Notes: generated by a model from the sequence alone, not told the origin. DNA of 55,681 bases from Zoogloea sp. (GCF_028693495.1 NZ_JAQUVG010000009.1:1-55681), one strand, 5' to 3'; counted from the stretch's first letter, positions 35,712 to 44,671 are shown. Made by a program: numbers and translations.

Positions 35712-36215
35712 ATGGCATCGAAGCAAGAACAGCAATTCAACGAGATCCAGAAGAAGAACCTCGAAGCAGCCATGCGCCTGGCGCAGCTCAGCATTGAAAA
35801 CTCCCAGCGCATCATGGAACTGCAGGTCGGCACCGCCAAGTCCCTGTTCGAAGAGGGTGTTGCCAACGCCAAGGCCCTGTCCTCCGTCAAGGATCCCGCC
35901 GAAGCCCTGAGCCTGCGCACTGCCTATGCTCAGGCCACCACCGAGAAGATGCTGTCCTGTGCCCGCGAGATCGCCGAGATCACCTCCAAGACCCAGGCTG
36001 AAGTCGGCAAGATGGTCACCGAGCAGCTGACCGGCGGCGGCCAGGATGTAGTGGATTCCTTCCAGAAGCTCTTCAAGGGCCTGCCCATCGGCGACCACAA
36101 TGCCCTGGGCAGCATCCAGAGCGCCATGGACACCGCCCGTGCCGCCTACGAGCAGATGACCAAGGCCTCCACTGAAGCCTTCCAGGCCTTCACCAAGGTG
36201 ACCCCGAAGAAGTAA
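35712..36215 (+). CDS. phaP: Phasin family protein (PHA granule-associated)
   Basis: A 167-residue amphipathic helical protein of the TIGR01841 phasin family: EIQKKNLEAAMRLAQLSIENSQRIMELQ, LFEEGVANAKAL, DPAEALSLRTAYAQ. Phasins coat polyhydroxyalkanoate granules and control their size. The composition is Ala/Gln/Glu rich with no membrane segment. Start ATG 35712 has GGAGAA upstream. It is followed by a strong terminator, and the palindrome at 35557 suggests PhaR-type repression. Implies the organism stores PHA, although no synthase gene is in view. Confidence 0.92.
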   Translation: MASKQEQQFNEIQKKNLEAAMRLAQLSIENSQRIMELQVGTAKSLFEEGVANAKALSSVKDPAEALSLRTAYAQATTEKMLSCAREIAEITSKTQAEVGKMVTEQLTGGGQDVVDSFQKLFKGLPIGDHNALGSIQSAMDTARAAYEQMTKASTEAFQAFTKVTPKK

Positions 36216-36238
36216 TCCTCTCCGGCTTCGGAACAGCA

Positions 36239-36266
36239 ACGGCGCCCTCGGGCGCCGTTTTTTTTT
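36239..36266 (+). terminator. Rho-independent terminator of the phasin gene
   Basis: ACGGCGCCC / GGGCGCCGT with loop TC, then nine T residues. Confidence 0.95.
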
Positions 36267-36294
36267 ATGCACTTCCCGGCGCGGGCAGGCCGCC

Positions 36295-36400
36295 GCGCGG
36301 AGCCACGCCGCGACGCTGGCCACGGTGGGGATGCGCCCAGAGGACAGCAGCTTCCCATCCACCACCAGGCCCGGAGTCTTGATGACATCGTGAGCAAGGA
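36295..36400 (-). pseudogene. C-terminal remnant of a thioredoxin-like (redox-active disulfide) protein
   Basis: The minus-strand translation contains HDVIKTPGLVVDGKLLSSGR followed by IPTVASVAAWL. This is the C-terminal third of thioredoxin_3-type proteins (pattern GVM-TPALVVDGKVVSSGRIP). The N-terminal half with the CxxC active site is absent; upstream sequence in the same frame shows no similarity. Such genes often lie beside ArsP-type permeases, and a permease remnant adjoins. Confidence 0.7.
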
Positions 36401-36476
36401 GATGAAGCAACCCTCTGACGCCCCAGCCAGTGGAGGAGGAGGCACAGGCTGACCCACGTCCACCGATTGGGACCCT

Positions 36477-36884
36477 AGATGATGTTCTCAAGCCCTTTCC
36501 AGGCACTCGCGCCGATGCCTGACAGCAACAGGATCAACGCCACGCCCTGAACGGAAACCCCTTCCTCACCCCGGGCCGCCTCATGGGGCACCCAGGCATC
36601 CAGGACCATCTGCCAGCCGCTTGCCGCGGCAATGGGTATGTGGCACGACACGTAGCTGCCCGTCAGGAGTTGAAGCTTGAGGGTACCCGCCAGCCATAGA
36701 CCAGAGCAAGGATGTTGCCTGCCGGAGCAAAGAACAGGAAGGTGATTGCCGGCCCCAGACCAGCGCCTTTCCTGTAAATGCCGGCAAACAGGGGCACGAT
36801 GGTGCAGGAGCAGACCGCCAGCAGCGACCCAGCCGCTACCGTCGCGGGGTAGGACACGAGCTTGTGAGCAGGGTGAAATTTCAA
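36477..36884 (-). pseudogene. Decayed ArsP/DUF318-type permease
   Basis: One frame (36884-36663) reads SLLAVCSCTIVPLFAGIYRK, then GAGLGPAITFLFFAPAGNIL, then AL, the signature core of DUF318/ArsP permeases (VCSCTVLPLFAGIYKRGAGLGPA). The N-terminal helices are missing and the frame breaks at about 36663. A second frame down to about 36477 ends with a hydrophobic helix (GVALILLLSGIGASAWKGL). Intact relatives are about 300-350 residues and export organoarsenicals or metals. The truncated 5' end abuts the arsR promoter region. Confidence 0.7.
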
Positions 36885-36889
36885 TCAAA

Positions 36890-36910
36890 CATTTCAACAA
36901 TAGTTGTATA
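36890..36910. promoter_or_regulatory. Candidate ArsR operator
   Basis: CAACAATAGTTG (36895-36906) is a dyad embedded in an AT-rich stretch that also repeats ATTTCAA (36887 region). It ends 12 bases before the arsR start, in the divergent promoter region shared with the dead permease. Confidence 0.45.
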
Positions 36911-36918
36911 GTTAAAGA

Positions 36919-37296
36919 ATGAAAATCCAAACTGCCACTTCCATCTTCGAGTCCCTTGCGTCGGGCTGGCGCCTGGAGGCCTTCCGGCTGCTGGTCAAGC
37001 GTGGCCCGCAGGGCATGGTTGCCGGCGACATCGCAAGCGCTCTGGATATCTCCCCTTCCAGCCTGTCCTTCCACCTCAAGGCCCTGAGCCATGCGGGGCT
37101 GGTCAGTGTGGAACAGGAGGGACGCTTCCAGCGCTATCGGGCCAACATCCCCCTGATGCTGGAGCTCATCGCCTACCTCACGGAGGAATGCTGCAATGGT
37201 CATCCCGAGACATGCGCCGGCATGCGCAGCGCTTCCAACTGCTGCGACGCAATCCTTCCTCCCCTTGAACCTCCCGGAGAAAGCCCCCGATCGTGA
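36919..37296 (+). CDS. arsR: ArsR-family metalloregulator
   Basis: A 125-residue winged-helix repressor: LASGWRLEAFRLLVKRGPQG, MVAGDIASALDISPSSLSFH, LKALSHAGLV. It lacks the classical CVC site in the recognition-helix region. Instead it carries C-terminal cysteines C91, C92 and C99 (EECCNGHPETC) plus C108/C109, as in ArsR types that bind arsenite at the C-terminus (Acidithiobacillus ferrooxidans type). It likely represses the arsC-acr3 genes downstream and itself. The ribosome site is weak (AAAGA). Confidence 0.9.
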   Translation: MKIQTATSIFESLASGWRLEAFRLLVKRGPQGMVAGDIASALDISPSSLSFHLKALSHAGLVSVEQEGRFQRYRANIPLMLELIAYLTEECCNGHPETCAGMRSASNCCDAILPPLEPPGESPRS

Positions 37297-37303
37297 ACAT
37301 CCT

Positions 37304-37450
37304 GCTCCCATGTGCGCCAGTGCAGCAGGGGAAACCTGGCCCCTCTACTTGGGTTCCGTGCTCCGCAGCCACTGGGGGGTGGAGGATCCGGCCCATGCCA
37401 GCGGCAGCGATGCCGAGATCGAAGGGCTGACCTGTGTCCTCCGCCCCTGA
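37304..37450 (+). pseudogene. Remnant of a second arsenate reductase (arsC)
   Basis: The frame ending at TGA 37448 reads CASAAGETWPLYLGSVLRSH followed by WGVEDPAHASGSDAE. This parallels the intact downstream ArsC ([20 protein letters not shown], then [11 protein letters not shown]). The N-terminal P-loop part is missing and the C-terminus decays into GLTCVLRP. It indicates that a second, divergent arsC was once present between arsR and the current arsC. Confidence 0.7.
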
Positions 37451-37476
37451 ATCTCTCCCCCTTGGCAGGAACATTC

Positions 37477-37989
37477 ATGTCCGACAAAACCTACACCATC
37501 CTCTTCCTGTGCACCGGCAACTCCACCCGGAGCATCCTGGCGGAAGCCATCCTCAACGAGATTGGCCGGGACCGCTTCCGGGCCTACAGCGCCGGCAGCC
37601 GCCCCGCAGGCCAGGTCCATCCCCTCGCCCTGGAACTGCTCCAGCGCAACCGGATTCCCACCGAAGGCCTGCGCAGCAAGCGCTGGGACGAATTCGCCAC
37701 GCCAGACGCGCCCCACCTGGACTTCGTCTTCACCGTCTGTGACAACGCCGCCGGCGAAGCCTGTCCTGTCTGGCCCGGCCAGCCCATGACCGCCCACTGG
37801 GGCCTGGAAGATCCCGCGGCGGCGGACGGCACGGACGACGAACGCCACCGGGCCTTCTCCCAGGCCTTCCTGCTGCTGCACCGCCGCCTCTCCCTCTTCG
37901 CCAGCCTGCCCATCGCCAAGCTCGAAGGGCTCGCCCTTAAGAGAGAGTTGGAGCAGATCGGCCGCACTGGCCCGGCCCAGGAGTCCTGA
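37477..37989 (+). CDS. arsC: Arsenate reductase, low-molecular-weight phosphatase family
   Basis: A 170-residue ArsC of the LMW-PTPase type. The P-loop is CTGNSTR (Cys12-Arg18, CX5R). [20 protein letters not shown] and [20 protein letters not shown] follow, the latter providing redox cysteines near residue 90. It reduces arsenate to arsenite for export by Acr3, whose gene begins 1 base after this stop. ATG 37477 with AGGA upstream was chosen; the frame is open further upstream but covers the arsC remnant out of frame. Confidence 0.93.
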   Translation: MSDKTYTILFLCTGNSTRSILAEAILNEIGRDRFRAYSAGSRPAGQVHPLALELLQRNRIPTEGLRSKRWDEFATPDAPHLDFVFTVCDNAAGEACPVWPGQPMTAHWGLEDPAAADGTDDERHRAFSQAFLLLHRRLSLFASLPIAKLEGLALKRELEQIGRTGPAQES

Positions 37990-37990
37990 C

Positions 37991-39082
37991 ATGGGTCTGT
38001 TCGAACGCTATCTGACCGTCTGGGTCGGCCTGGGCATCCTGGCAGGCATCGGCCTGGGCCTGATCGCACCGGGAGCCTTCCAGACCATCGCCGGCATCGA
38101 GATCGCCCACGTGAACCTGGTAGTGGCCGTCTTCATCTGGGTCATGATCTACCCGATGATGATCCAGATCGACTGGCACGCCGTGCGGGACGTGGGCAAG
38201 AAGCCCCGGGGCCTGCTCCTGACCCTGGTGGTCAACTGGCTGATCAAGCCCTTCACGATGGCGGGCCTGGGTGTACTGTTCTTCCAGTACGTATTTGCCC
38301 CCTGGGTGGATCCCAACTCCGCAAGCGAATACATCGCCGGCATGATTCTTCTGGGCGTCGCCCCCTGCACGGCCATGGTGTTCGTCTGGAGCCAGCTGGT
38401 CAAAGGGGACGCCAACTACACCCTGGTTCAGGTGTCGGTGAACGACCTGATCATGGTGGTGGCCTTTGCCCCCATTGCCGCCTTCCTGCTGGGCGTGACC
38501 AACATCACCGTGCCTTGGGAAACGCTGGTGCTGTCCACCGTCCTCTACGTGGTGCTCCCCCTGGCGGCCGGGATGGCCACGCGCCATATGCTGGAACAAC
38601 GTTCCGCCGACGCAGTGGCGGCCTTCGTGGGCCACCTCAAGCCCTGGTCGATCATCGGCCTCATTGCCACCGTCGTGCTGCTCTTCGGCTTCCAGGCCCG
38701 GACCCTCGTGGACCAACCCCTGGTGATCGGGATGATCGCCGTCCCCCTGATCGTCCAGAGCTACGGCATCTTCGTGATCGCCTACGCGGGTGCCAAGGCC
38801 CTCAGGCTGACCCATGACGTGGCTGGTCCCGCCTGCCTGATCGGCACCTCCAACTTCTTCGAGCTGGCCGTAGCCGTGGCCATCTCCCTGTTCGGCCTGA
38901 ACTCCGGGGCGGCCCTCGCCACCGTGGTGGGCGTTCTGGTGGAAGTACCGGTGATGCTCTCCCTGGTCGCCATCGTCAATGGCACCCGTGCGTGGTTCCC
39001 CGCCCGCCCGGAAGACACTGCCGCCGGCCCGGGCGACAGCCCTCCGTCATGTTCGGGGCAACGGCGGCACGAGCTGCAATAA
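37991..39082 (+). CDS. acr3: Arsenite efflux transporter, ACR3 family
   Basis: A 363-residue inner-membrane protein with ten predicted helices. It has the ACR3 signatures [20 protein letters not shown] and [20 protein letters not shown], the latter containing the essential cysteine (Cys126). It exports arsenite using the proton-motive force. A short hydrophilic tail follows. AGGAG lies 7 bases before ATG 37991. With arsR and arsC it forms a minimal arsenic-resistance operon. Confidence 0.95.
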   Translation: MGLFERYLTVWVGLGILAGIGLGLIAPGAFQTIAGIEIAHVNLVVAVFIWVMIYPMMIQIDWHAVRDVGKKPRGLLLTLVVNWLIKPFTMAGLGVLFFQYVFAPWVDPNSASEYIAGMILLGVAPCTAMVFVWSQLVKGDANYTLVQVSVNDLIMVVAFAPIAAFLLGVTNITVPWETLVLSTVLYVVLPLAAGMATRHMLEQRSADAVAAFVGHLKPWSIIGLIATVVLLFGFQARTLVDQPLVIGMIAVPLIVQSYGIFVIAYAGAKALRLTHDVAGPACLIGTSNFFELAVAVAISLFGLNSGAALATVVGVLVEVPVMLSLVAIVNGTRAWFPARPEDTAAGPGDSPPSCSGQRRHELQ

Positions 39083-39104
39083 AGCCTTAACACCCGTGTC
39101 ACAG

Positions 39105-39135
39105 CAGGCCGCGACCATCGCGGCCTGTTTCGTTT
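39105..39135 (+). terminator. Rho-independent terminator of the ars operon
   Basis: CAGGCCGCG / CGCGGCCTG with loop ACCAT, followed by TTTCGTTT, 22 bp after the acr3 stop. Confidence 0.85.
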
Positions 39136-39156
39136 AATGACCGGAGTACCGCACCC

Positions 39157-41322
39157 ATGAGTCTCAAGCCCAGCCAGGCCACCGAACTGTCCCCGATGAA
39201 CGATGGCACCGACGTAAATCCGTCCTCCAACACCCACATCGACGACATCATCGCCGTCCGCATGAGCCGCCGTGGCGTGCTCAAGGGTGGCATCGCCGCC
39301 ACCACGGCTGCCGTCTTCGGCAGCCTCAGCATGACTGCCTGTGGCGGTGACGACGATAACGACGCCAAGCCCCTGGCCCTCAACTTCGACGCCGTGGCCA
39401 AAAACAAGCTGGACATGGTCACTGTCCCCACCGGCTACCAGGTGAGTGTCCTCCACGCCCTGGGCGACCCCCTCACCGCCACTGACGCCGTCTGGGCCAA
39501 CGACGGCTCCGAAACGCCGGCCTCGTACAACAACCGCATCGGCTGCGGCCACGACGGCATGCACTATTTCGGCCTGTCCGACAACGGCAGCTTCCAGGCC
39601 AACCGTTCCGACAAGGGCGTGCTGTGCGTTAACCACGAATACGTAGTCAGCCCCTACGGCCTCCACCCCAACGGCCGCACGGCGGGCGCCACCCGCCTGG
39701 CCTCCGAAGTGGAAAAGGAAATCAACGCCCACGGCGTCAGCGTGTGTGAAGTGACCCGTGCGGCCTCCGGCACTGCCATGAGCATGACGCGTGGCTCCCG
39801 CTTCAACCGTCGCATCACCTCCGCCACGCCGATGGCCTTCAGCGGCCCCATGAAGGGCAATACCCTGGCCAGGACCAAGTACTCGCCCGACGGCACCACC
39901 ACCCGGGGCACCAACAACAACTGCGGCAACGGCTACACCCCCTGGGGCACCTACCTCACCTGCGAGGAAAACTTCACGAACGTGATCAGCCGTGCCGCCG
40001 GCGACGACGCGAAGCGCAGCGCCAAGGAAATCACCGGCCTCAAGCGCTACAACCTCGCCGAGAACAAGAAGAGCTCCTACCTGTGGGACACCGCCGGTAC
40101 CGACGACCTCTTCGCCCGCTGGAGCGCCTCCGTCACCGGCGCCAGCGCCGCCGAGGACTACCGCAACATCTTCAACACCTTCGGCTGGATCGTCGAGATC
40201 GACCCCTTCGACCCCACCTCCACCCCGCTCAAGCACTCCGCCCTGGGCCGCTTTGCCCATGAAGGCTGCTGGCCCTGCAACGCGGTTGCCGGCAAGCCCA
40301 TCGTGTTCTACATGGGCGACGACTCCCGCAACGAATACATCTTCAAGTTCGTTTCCAAAGCCCTGTGGGACAGCGCGGACGTGGGCAAGGGCCACACCGC
40401 CGGCCTCAAGTACATGAGCGAAGGAACCCTCTACGTGGCCAGGTTCAATGCCGACGGCTCCGGCCAGTGGATCGAGCTGACCCACGGCAAGAACGGGCTG
40501 GATGCCAGCAACGCCACCTACGCCTTCGCCGATCAGGCCGACGTGGTCACCCACGCCCGTCTCGCGGGTGACGCGGTGGGCGCCACCAAGATGGACCGTC
40601 CCGAGTGGGGCGCGGTGCACCCCACCAATGGCGAGATCTACATGACCCTCACCAACAACAGCTACCGCGTGGCCCCCACCGCCACCCCCACCGGCAGCCA
40701 GCTCAAGCCCGACACCGCCAACCCCCGTTACTACGAGGACATCAAGGACGGCAGCACCAGCCAGAAGGGCAACCCCAACGGCCACATCATCCGCTGGCGG
40801 GAAGCCGGCAGCGATCCCGCCGCCACCACCTTCACCTGGGACATCTACCTGTTCGGCGCGGAAGCTGGCGCGGCCGCCGATGTGAACCTCTCCGGCCTGA
40901 CCGACGTGAATGATTTCTCCAGCCCCGACGGCCTGTGGTTCGACAAGAACGGCATGCTGTGGATCCAGACCGACGACGGCGCCTACACCGATGTGACCAA
41001 CTGCATGATGCTCGCAGCGGTCCCTGGCAAGGTGGGTGACGGCACCGCCGTGGTCGCCGCTGGCGGTACCCCCACCCTGAAGGGGGCCAACGCCACCAAC
41101 GCCACCGTGCGCCGCTTCCTGGTGGGGCCGAAGGACTGCGAAGTCACCGGCATCGCCATGACGCCTGATCGCAAGACCATGTTTGTCAACATCCAGCACC
41201 CGGGTGAAGACGGCAGCCTGTCCGCACCCACCAGTACCTGGCCTGCTGGCCAGAGCGGCGCCCGCCCCCGCTCCGCCACGGTGGTGATCACCCGCAGCAA
41301 CGGCGGCGAGATCGCGGTCTAA
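39157..41322 (+). CDS. phoX: PhoX-family phosphatase (DUF839), Tat-exported
   Basis: A 721-residue PhoX-type alkaline phosphatase. The leader contains the twin-arginine motif MSRRGVLKGG (Arg38-Arg39). The hydrophobic segment ends in SMTACGGDD, which could be a Tat lipoprotein cleavage site (Cys62). Active-site regions seen are GYTPWGTYLTCEENF, GRFAHEGCWPC, KMDRPEWGAVHPTNG and SSPDGLWFD. These supply the calcium- and iron-binding side chains of PhoX. It releases phosphate from phosphoesters outside the cytoplasm. No clear Pho box is visible in the 74-bp upstream gap. Confidence 0.93.
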   Translation: MSLKPSQATELSPMNDGTDVNPSSNTHIDDIIAVRMSRRGVLKGGIAATTAAVFGSLSMTACGGDDDNDAKPLALNFDAVAKNKLDMVTVPTGYQVSVLHALGDPLTATDAVWANDGSETPASYNNRIGCGHDGMHYFGLSDNGSFQANRSDKGVLCVNHEYVVSPYGLHPNGRTAGATRLASEVEKEINAHGVSVCEVTRAASGTAMSMTRGSRFNRRITSATPMAFSGPMKGNTLARTKYSPDGTTTRGTNNNCGNGYTPWGTYLTCEENFTNVISRAAGDDAKRSAKEITGLKRYNLAENKKSSYLWDTAGTDDLFARWSASVTGASAAEDYRNIFNTFGWIVEIDPFDPTSTPLKHSALGRFAHEGCWPCNAVAGKPIVFYMGDDSRNEYIFKFVSKALWDSADVGKGHTAGLKYMSEGTLYVARFNADGSGQWIELTHGKNGLDASNATYAFADQADVVTHARLAGDAVGATKMDRPEWGAVHPTNGEIYMTLTNNSYRVAPTATPTGSQLKPDTANPRYYEDIKDGSTSQKGNPNGHIIRWREAGSDPAATTFTWDIYLFGAEAGAAADVNLSGLTDVNDFSSPDGLWFDKNGMLWIQTDDGAYTDVTNCMMLAAVPGKVGDGTAVVAAGGTPTLKGANATNATVRRFLVGPKDCEVTGIAMTPDRKTMFVNIQHPGEDGSLSAPTSTWPAGQSGARPRSATVVITRSNGGEIAV

Positions 41323-41356
41323 AGCGTCTCATCCTCTTCTGTCAGTTGTCCCTTCC

Positions 41357-41388
41357 GGCCTCCCGCTTCCTGCGGGAGGCCTTTTTTT
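41357..41388 (+). terminator. Rho-independent terminator of phoX
   Basis: GGCCTCCCGC / GCGGGAGGCC around TTCCT, followed by seven T residues. A group II intron 5' end starts two bases later. Confidence 0.95.
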
Positions 41389-41389
41389 G

Positions 41390-42050
41390 GTGCGCCTAGC
41401 ATGGGCGCACTCCTGCGGGTGTAAGTCCCTTTGTGCGTTGATCGCAGCGAACGAAGTGAAGCGCAACTGCATGAGGGTGACCGAGTGTGGGGAGGAAGCG
41501 TGGATCGTCATCTGCGAGCCGATGGACAAGAACCGGATAGAAGGCGCTGCTGAACAGGGCGAGTGGGCCGATAACCACAAAGCTCTCGTGATCAAGGCGA
41601 AGTGGCGTAGATCCGGCGGTTGTGCAGAGAAGGAGTGCGATCTTAGCCGGGGAGATCTCGCCTTGTGCCTGAAAGGGCGACGGTGGTGAGCCGGAGCGAG
41701 AAGTCAGCAGAGGCCGTAGTACTCGGAAGCGGGACCGCTGAGGTCGAAGGCCGACGAGGAAAGGCCGAAGGCCATGTCGCTCGGACGCGCAGTGCATCAG
41801 AAGCCCGGTGGGCCGGGGCGCAACGCGGGAGGGCGAGGTGAAGCCGCCAGCCCAGGGCGAGACGGCCTGCTTGCGCAGGCGCTCGCGAGCGCGAACATGG
41901 GGGCGGCGTGGAAACACGTCAAATCCAAGACGGTGACGGATCGGCTGATCCAGCAAGCCCTGCTGCAAGTCTTGCAGCGCATCACACAGGCGACCTGTCG
42001 CTTCAGTACGTGAAGCAGTTCAAAAGTTCAAAGGACACGGCAAGGTGACA
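41390..42050 (+). mobile_element. Group II intron remnant behind the phoX terminator
   Basis: The element starts GTGCGCCTAGCATGGGCGCA at 41390. It shares the following domain I sequence (CTGCGGGTGTAAGTCCC.., GAACGAAGTGAAGCGCAACT) with the intron at 6343. The reverse transcriptase gene is reduced to a fragment, and no domain V was found. The right limit is approximate. As with the other copy, the insertion is immediately after a terminator T-run, as group IIC introns do. Confidence 0.7.
41774..42013 (+). pseudogene. Internally deleted intron reverse transcriptase fragment
   Basis: In this frame LLAQALASANMGAAWKHVKS is the RT N-terminus (compare LLEAALTRQNLQAAWKRVKA in the other copy). It jumps directly to TVTDRLIQQALLQVLQRI, which in the intact protein lies some 70-80 residues later. 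All catalytic motifs (YADD) are gone. It is the product of an internal deletion. Confidence 0.75.
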
Positions 42051-42054
42051 GCAA

Positions 42055-42077
42055 GAGTGCGCCCATGCTGGGCGCAC
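42055..42077 (-). mobile_element. Third group II intron 5' end, behind the porin terminator
   Basis: On the minus strand, GTGCGCCCAGCATGGGCGCA begins at 42077, one base after the T-run of the porin terminator. The first ~23 bases (through CACTC) match the + strand copy at 41390, then similarity ends. It is an intron 5' tip in opposite orientation, forming an inverted repeat with 41390-41412. Confidence 0.6.
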
Positions 42078-42078
42078 C

Positions 42079-42110
42079 AAAAAAACGGGCGACCCGCAGG
42101 TCGCCCGTTT
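42079..42110 (-). terminator. Rho-independent terminator of the porin gene
   Basis: ACGGGCGACC / GGTCGCCCGT with a 4-base loop, followed on the minus strand by seven T residues. Confidence 0.95.
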
Positions 42111-42136
42111 CTGCCAATGAATTGTATTTCGGTCTA

Positions 42137-43303
42137 TTAGAAGGAGTGGCGGACGCCCAGCGACAGGCCCTGCACAGTACCACCCACAGTGCTGGCACCA
42201 GCGGGCAGGCTACCGGCGTTGATCCCCACCGCGTTGATGCCGAAGTCGTAGCTGGCACGCTGGTCGTTGTTGATCATCGCGTAGGCCGCCTTCAGGGTGG
42301 TGCGCTTGGACAGGCTGTGCAGCACCCCGATCTCGAACAGCTTGGCGCCGGTGTCGTCGCGGCTGGAGCCGTTCATCTTCTCATCACGGGCCATGTAGAA
42401 CTGACCGATCAGCTTGGAAGCCGGGGTCACGTCATAAGTGGCACCCACGCCATAGACCGCCTGGGTGTACTTGGCGCCGCCCAGGTTGTCAGCACGGGCC
42501 AGATCGAACATCGCACGGATGCTGGCAGCACCGAACTTGTAGCTGCCGCCGATACGCAGGTCGGAGAACTTGTTATCAGCAGAATTGCCACGGGACACCG
42601 CGTTGTAGGTGACGGCAGCCATCACGGGGCCATTGGCGTACTTCAGGCCCAGGTCGTAGGCGGAGGTATCGGCAGCGTTCAGACCGTTGAGGGCCTTGTT
42701 CTCGTTGGCAGCGTAGAGGACGGTTGCATTGACGCCGGCAAAGGTCGGAGAAACGTAAGCGATGGCGTTCTTCCAGCGGTTGTCAAACACGGACTGGCAG
42801 CTGGAGGAGCGGGCACAGGAAGAGGACGGGGAGTAATCCCAGGTGCCGGTGTTGGTGCTGCCCAGGGCGCGGTTGCCCAGCTTGCCGATCAGGGAGTTGT
42901 TGGCGCCAATGCCGGTGGCACCGGGGTTGATGTCCAGGGTGGTGCCCAGGGCGCGGGTCGGACCGGTCATGGTACCGAGCATGACGGTACCGAAGGCACC
43001 CTTGATGCCCACGTAGCTGTCGCGGTTGGTGCTGAGGGTGCCAGCGTTGTCGAAGCTCACACCGCTTTCGAACTGGAACAGGGCTTCCATGCCGTTGCCC
43101 AGGGATTCCTTACCCTTGAAACCAATGTAGGAAGAGTTGGTGGACACGCGGGTGGTGTTGCCCAGCTCATTGTTGGCATCGCCACTGATCTTGACCAGAT
43201 CAAAGGAAGCATCGGCAATACCATAGATGGTGACGTTGGCCTGGGCAAACGCACCCGAGGAGGCCAGGCCGGCAACAGCCAGGGCGATCAGTTTCTTGTG
43301 CAT
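42137..43303 (-). CDS. Gram-negative porin (Porin_4 / OmpC-like)
   Basis: A 388-residue outer-membrane porin. The signal peptide MHKKLIALAVAGLASSGAFA is cleaved before QANVTIYGIADASFD, the usual first strand of betaproteobacterial porins. Other landmarks are SYIGFKGKESLGNGMEALFQ, FGTVMLGTMTGPTRALGTT in the constriction loop region, and the C-terminal strand GLSLGVRHSF ending in Phe. Start ATG 43303 is preceded by GGAGAAGA; a TTG four codons earlier lies on that site. Passive diffusion of small solutes is the expected role. Confidence 0.94.
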   Translation of the reverse strand: MHKKLIALAVAGLASSGAFAQANVTIYGIADASFDLVKISGDANNELGNTTRVSTNSSYIGFKGKESLGNGMEALFQFESGVSFDNAGTLSTNRDSYVGIKGAFGTVMLGTMTGPTRALGTTLDINPGATGIGANNSLIGKLGNRALGSTNTGTWDYSPSSSCARSSSCQSVFDNRWKNAIAYVSPTFAGVNATVLYAANENKALNGLNAADTSAYDLGLKYANGPVMAAVTYNAVSRGNSADNKFSDLRIGGSYKFGAASIRAMFDLARADNLGGAKYTQAVYGVGATYDVTPASKLIGQFYMARDEKMNGSSRDDTGAKLFEIGVLHSLSKRTTLKAAYAMINNDQRASYDFGINAVGINAGSLPAGASTVGGTVQGLSLGVRHSF

Positions 43304-43589
43304 CTTCTTCTCCAATTGATTGAGGGCTGGCCATCACCGGCAAGTTGGCAATGGACCATTTCACCTGTTTGAACCGGCACCCGAACCCCGAAAGATCCGT
43401 TCCCACCCCCTTCCGGGGAGGATTGCAGTGCAACAAATTCAGACCGGGCGAGAGGCTAACCGGACGAGGTTGCAGGTTCGTTACAAACGCATGACAACCC
43501 GGCAAACCACCAGAACAGCCCCTCCCGGGAAACCAAGTCGGTGGCGCGCGGTCTTGAATGCATGGCTATTCCTCACGCCGGAGAACCGC

Positions 43590-44564
43590 ATGTCCCCTCG
43601 CCCCTTGCTCCTGAGCACCCTCCTGATCTTCCCTGCCTTTACCCTGCGCGCAGCGCCCGCCCAGCCCGGAGACTTCATCGAAGCGTTTCAAGGTCAGTTT
43701 GGCGAACACCCGGGAGAGCGGAAAGGCCACGCCAAAGGGATTTGCGCTGCCGGAGACTTCACGGCCAGCCCGGCGGCGAAGGCCCACTTCAGGACGCCCC
43801 TCTACTCGGGCCGGGTGATTCCCGCCCGGATCCGCTTCTCGATGGCAGGGGGTAACCCCGCCGTTCCGGACTACACCCGCTCCCCCCGCGGGCTGGCAGC
43901 CCAGTTCACACTGCCCGACGGGAGCGTGCACAATATCGCGGCCCTGAGCACCCCCGTATTCGGCGCCCGGGATCCGGAATCGTTTCTCGGCCTGTTGCGT
44001 GCATCCCTTCCAGGCTCCGACGGCAAACCGGACCCGGTACGGATCCAGGCCTACCGGGAGGCCCACCCCGACACCCGCGCCCAGGCCGAATGGCTGTCAC
44101 ACAACGCACCTCCCCGCAGCTACGCCAGCGTGGCGTACCACGGCCTGCACACCTTCCTTGCAGACCGCAGGATGGGCAAGGCGGCGCCCATCCGCTGGCA
44201 TCTGGAACCCCGGGATGGCGTCCAGGGGCTGAGCGATGCCGAAATCGCAGCCAGGCCGGCCGACTTCCTGAACCGCCGTCTGGAAGAGCGACTGGCCCAG
44301 GGTCCCGTTCATTTCGACTGGATCATCACCTTCGCCGATCCGGACGACCCCCTCCACGATCCCAGCGTAGCGTGGCCTGCAGGGCGGAAGCAGATCCGGG
44401 CAGGTACGCTGCGCATCACCCAGGCGGGCGGCAATGCCTGCAGCGGCATCAATTTTGATCCCAACATCCTGAGCCCGGGTTTTGCCGCGAGCGATGATCC
44501 CATCCTCCGGATGCGCTCACCGGTCTATGCCATTTCCCTCGGAAAACGTCTGAGCGGTCAATGA
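43590..44564 (+). CDS. Periplasmic catalase-related peroxidase (SrpA-like)
   Basis: A 324-residue heme protein of the catalase-related peroxidase subfamily. It has a signal peptide (MSPRPLLLSTLLIFPAFTLRAAPA), a distal histidine in GHAKGICAAGDF (His47), the SPRGLAAQFTLPDG region and a proximal-side segment RMRSPVYAISLGKRL with the probable heme-ligand tyrosine. It is shorter than true catalases (about 480 residues), as is usual for SrpA/YerE-type proteins, which are mainly peroxidases. GGAGAA lies upstream of ATG 43590. Divergent from the porin. Confidence 0.9.
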   Translation: MSPRPLLLSTLLIFPAFTLRAAPAQPGDFIEAFQGQFGEHPGERKGHAKGICAAGDFTASPAAKAHFRTPLYSGRVIPARIRFSMAGGNPAVPDYTRSPRGLAAQFTLPDGSVHNIAALSTPVFGARDPESFLGLLRASLPGSDGKPDPVRIQAYREAHPDTRAQAEWLSHNAPPRSYASVAYHGLHTFLADRRMGKAAPIRWHLEPRDGVQGLSDAEIAARPADFLNRRLEERLAQGPVHFDWIITFADPDDPLHDPSVAWPAGRKQIRAGTLRITQAGGNACSGINFDPNILSPGFAASDDPILRMRSPVYAISLGKRLSGQ

Positions 44565-44671
44565 ATACAACACCCCGATACCCTTTAAGGGGAGTTTCGG
44601 GGGAGACGCCGTCTTTTGTGGCGTGAGGCTGATTATGATTCAGGAGTCAGTTCGTCAAGGAGCCCTACGCT

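Noticed and set aside
37312-37476. N-terminal extension of arsC
   Set aside because: The extension lacks similarity, lies over the arsC remnant in a different frame, and the AGGA site favours ATG 37477.
38782-41199. A ~800-codon open frame antisense to phoX and the end of acr3
   Set aside because: It spans two well-supported genes on the other strand and has repetitive Gly/Val/Ala composition without motifs.
41387-41689. 100-codon open frame at the start of the intron remnant
   Set aside because: It corresponds to the structured domain I RNA of the intron, shared with the copy at 6343, and not to a protein.
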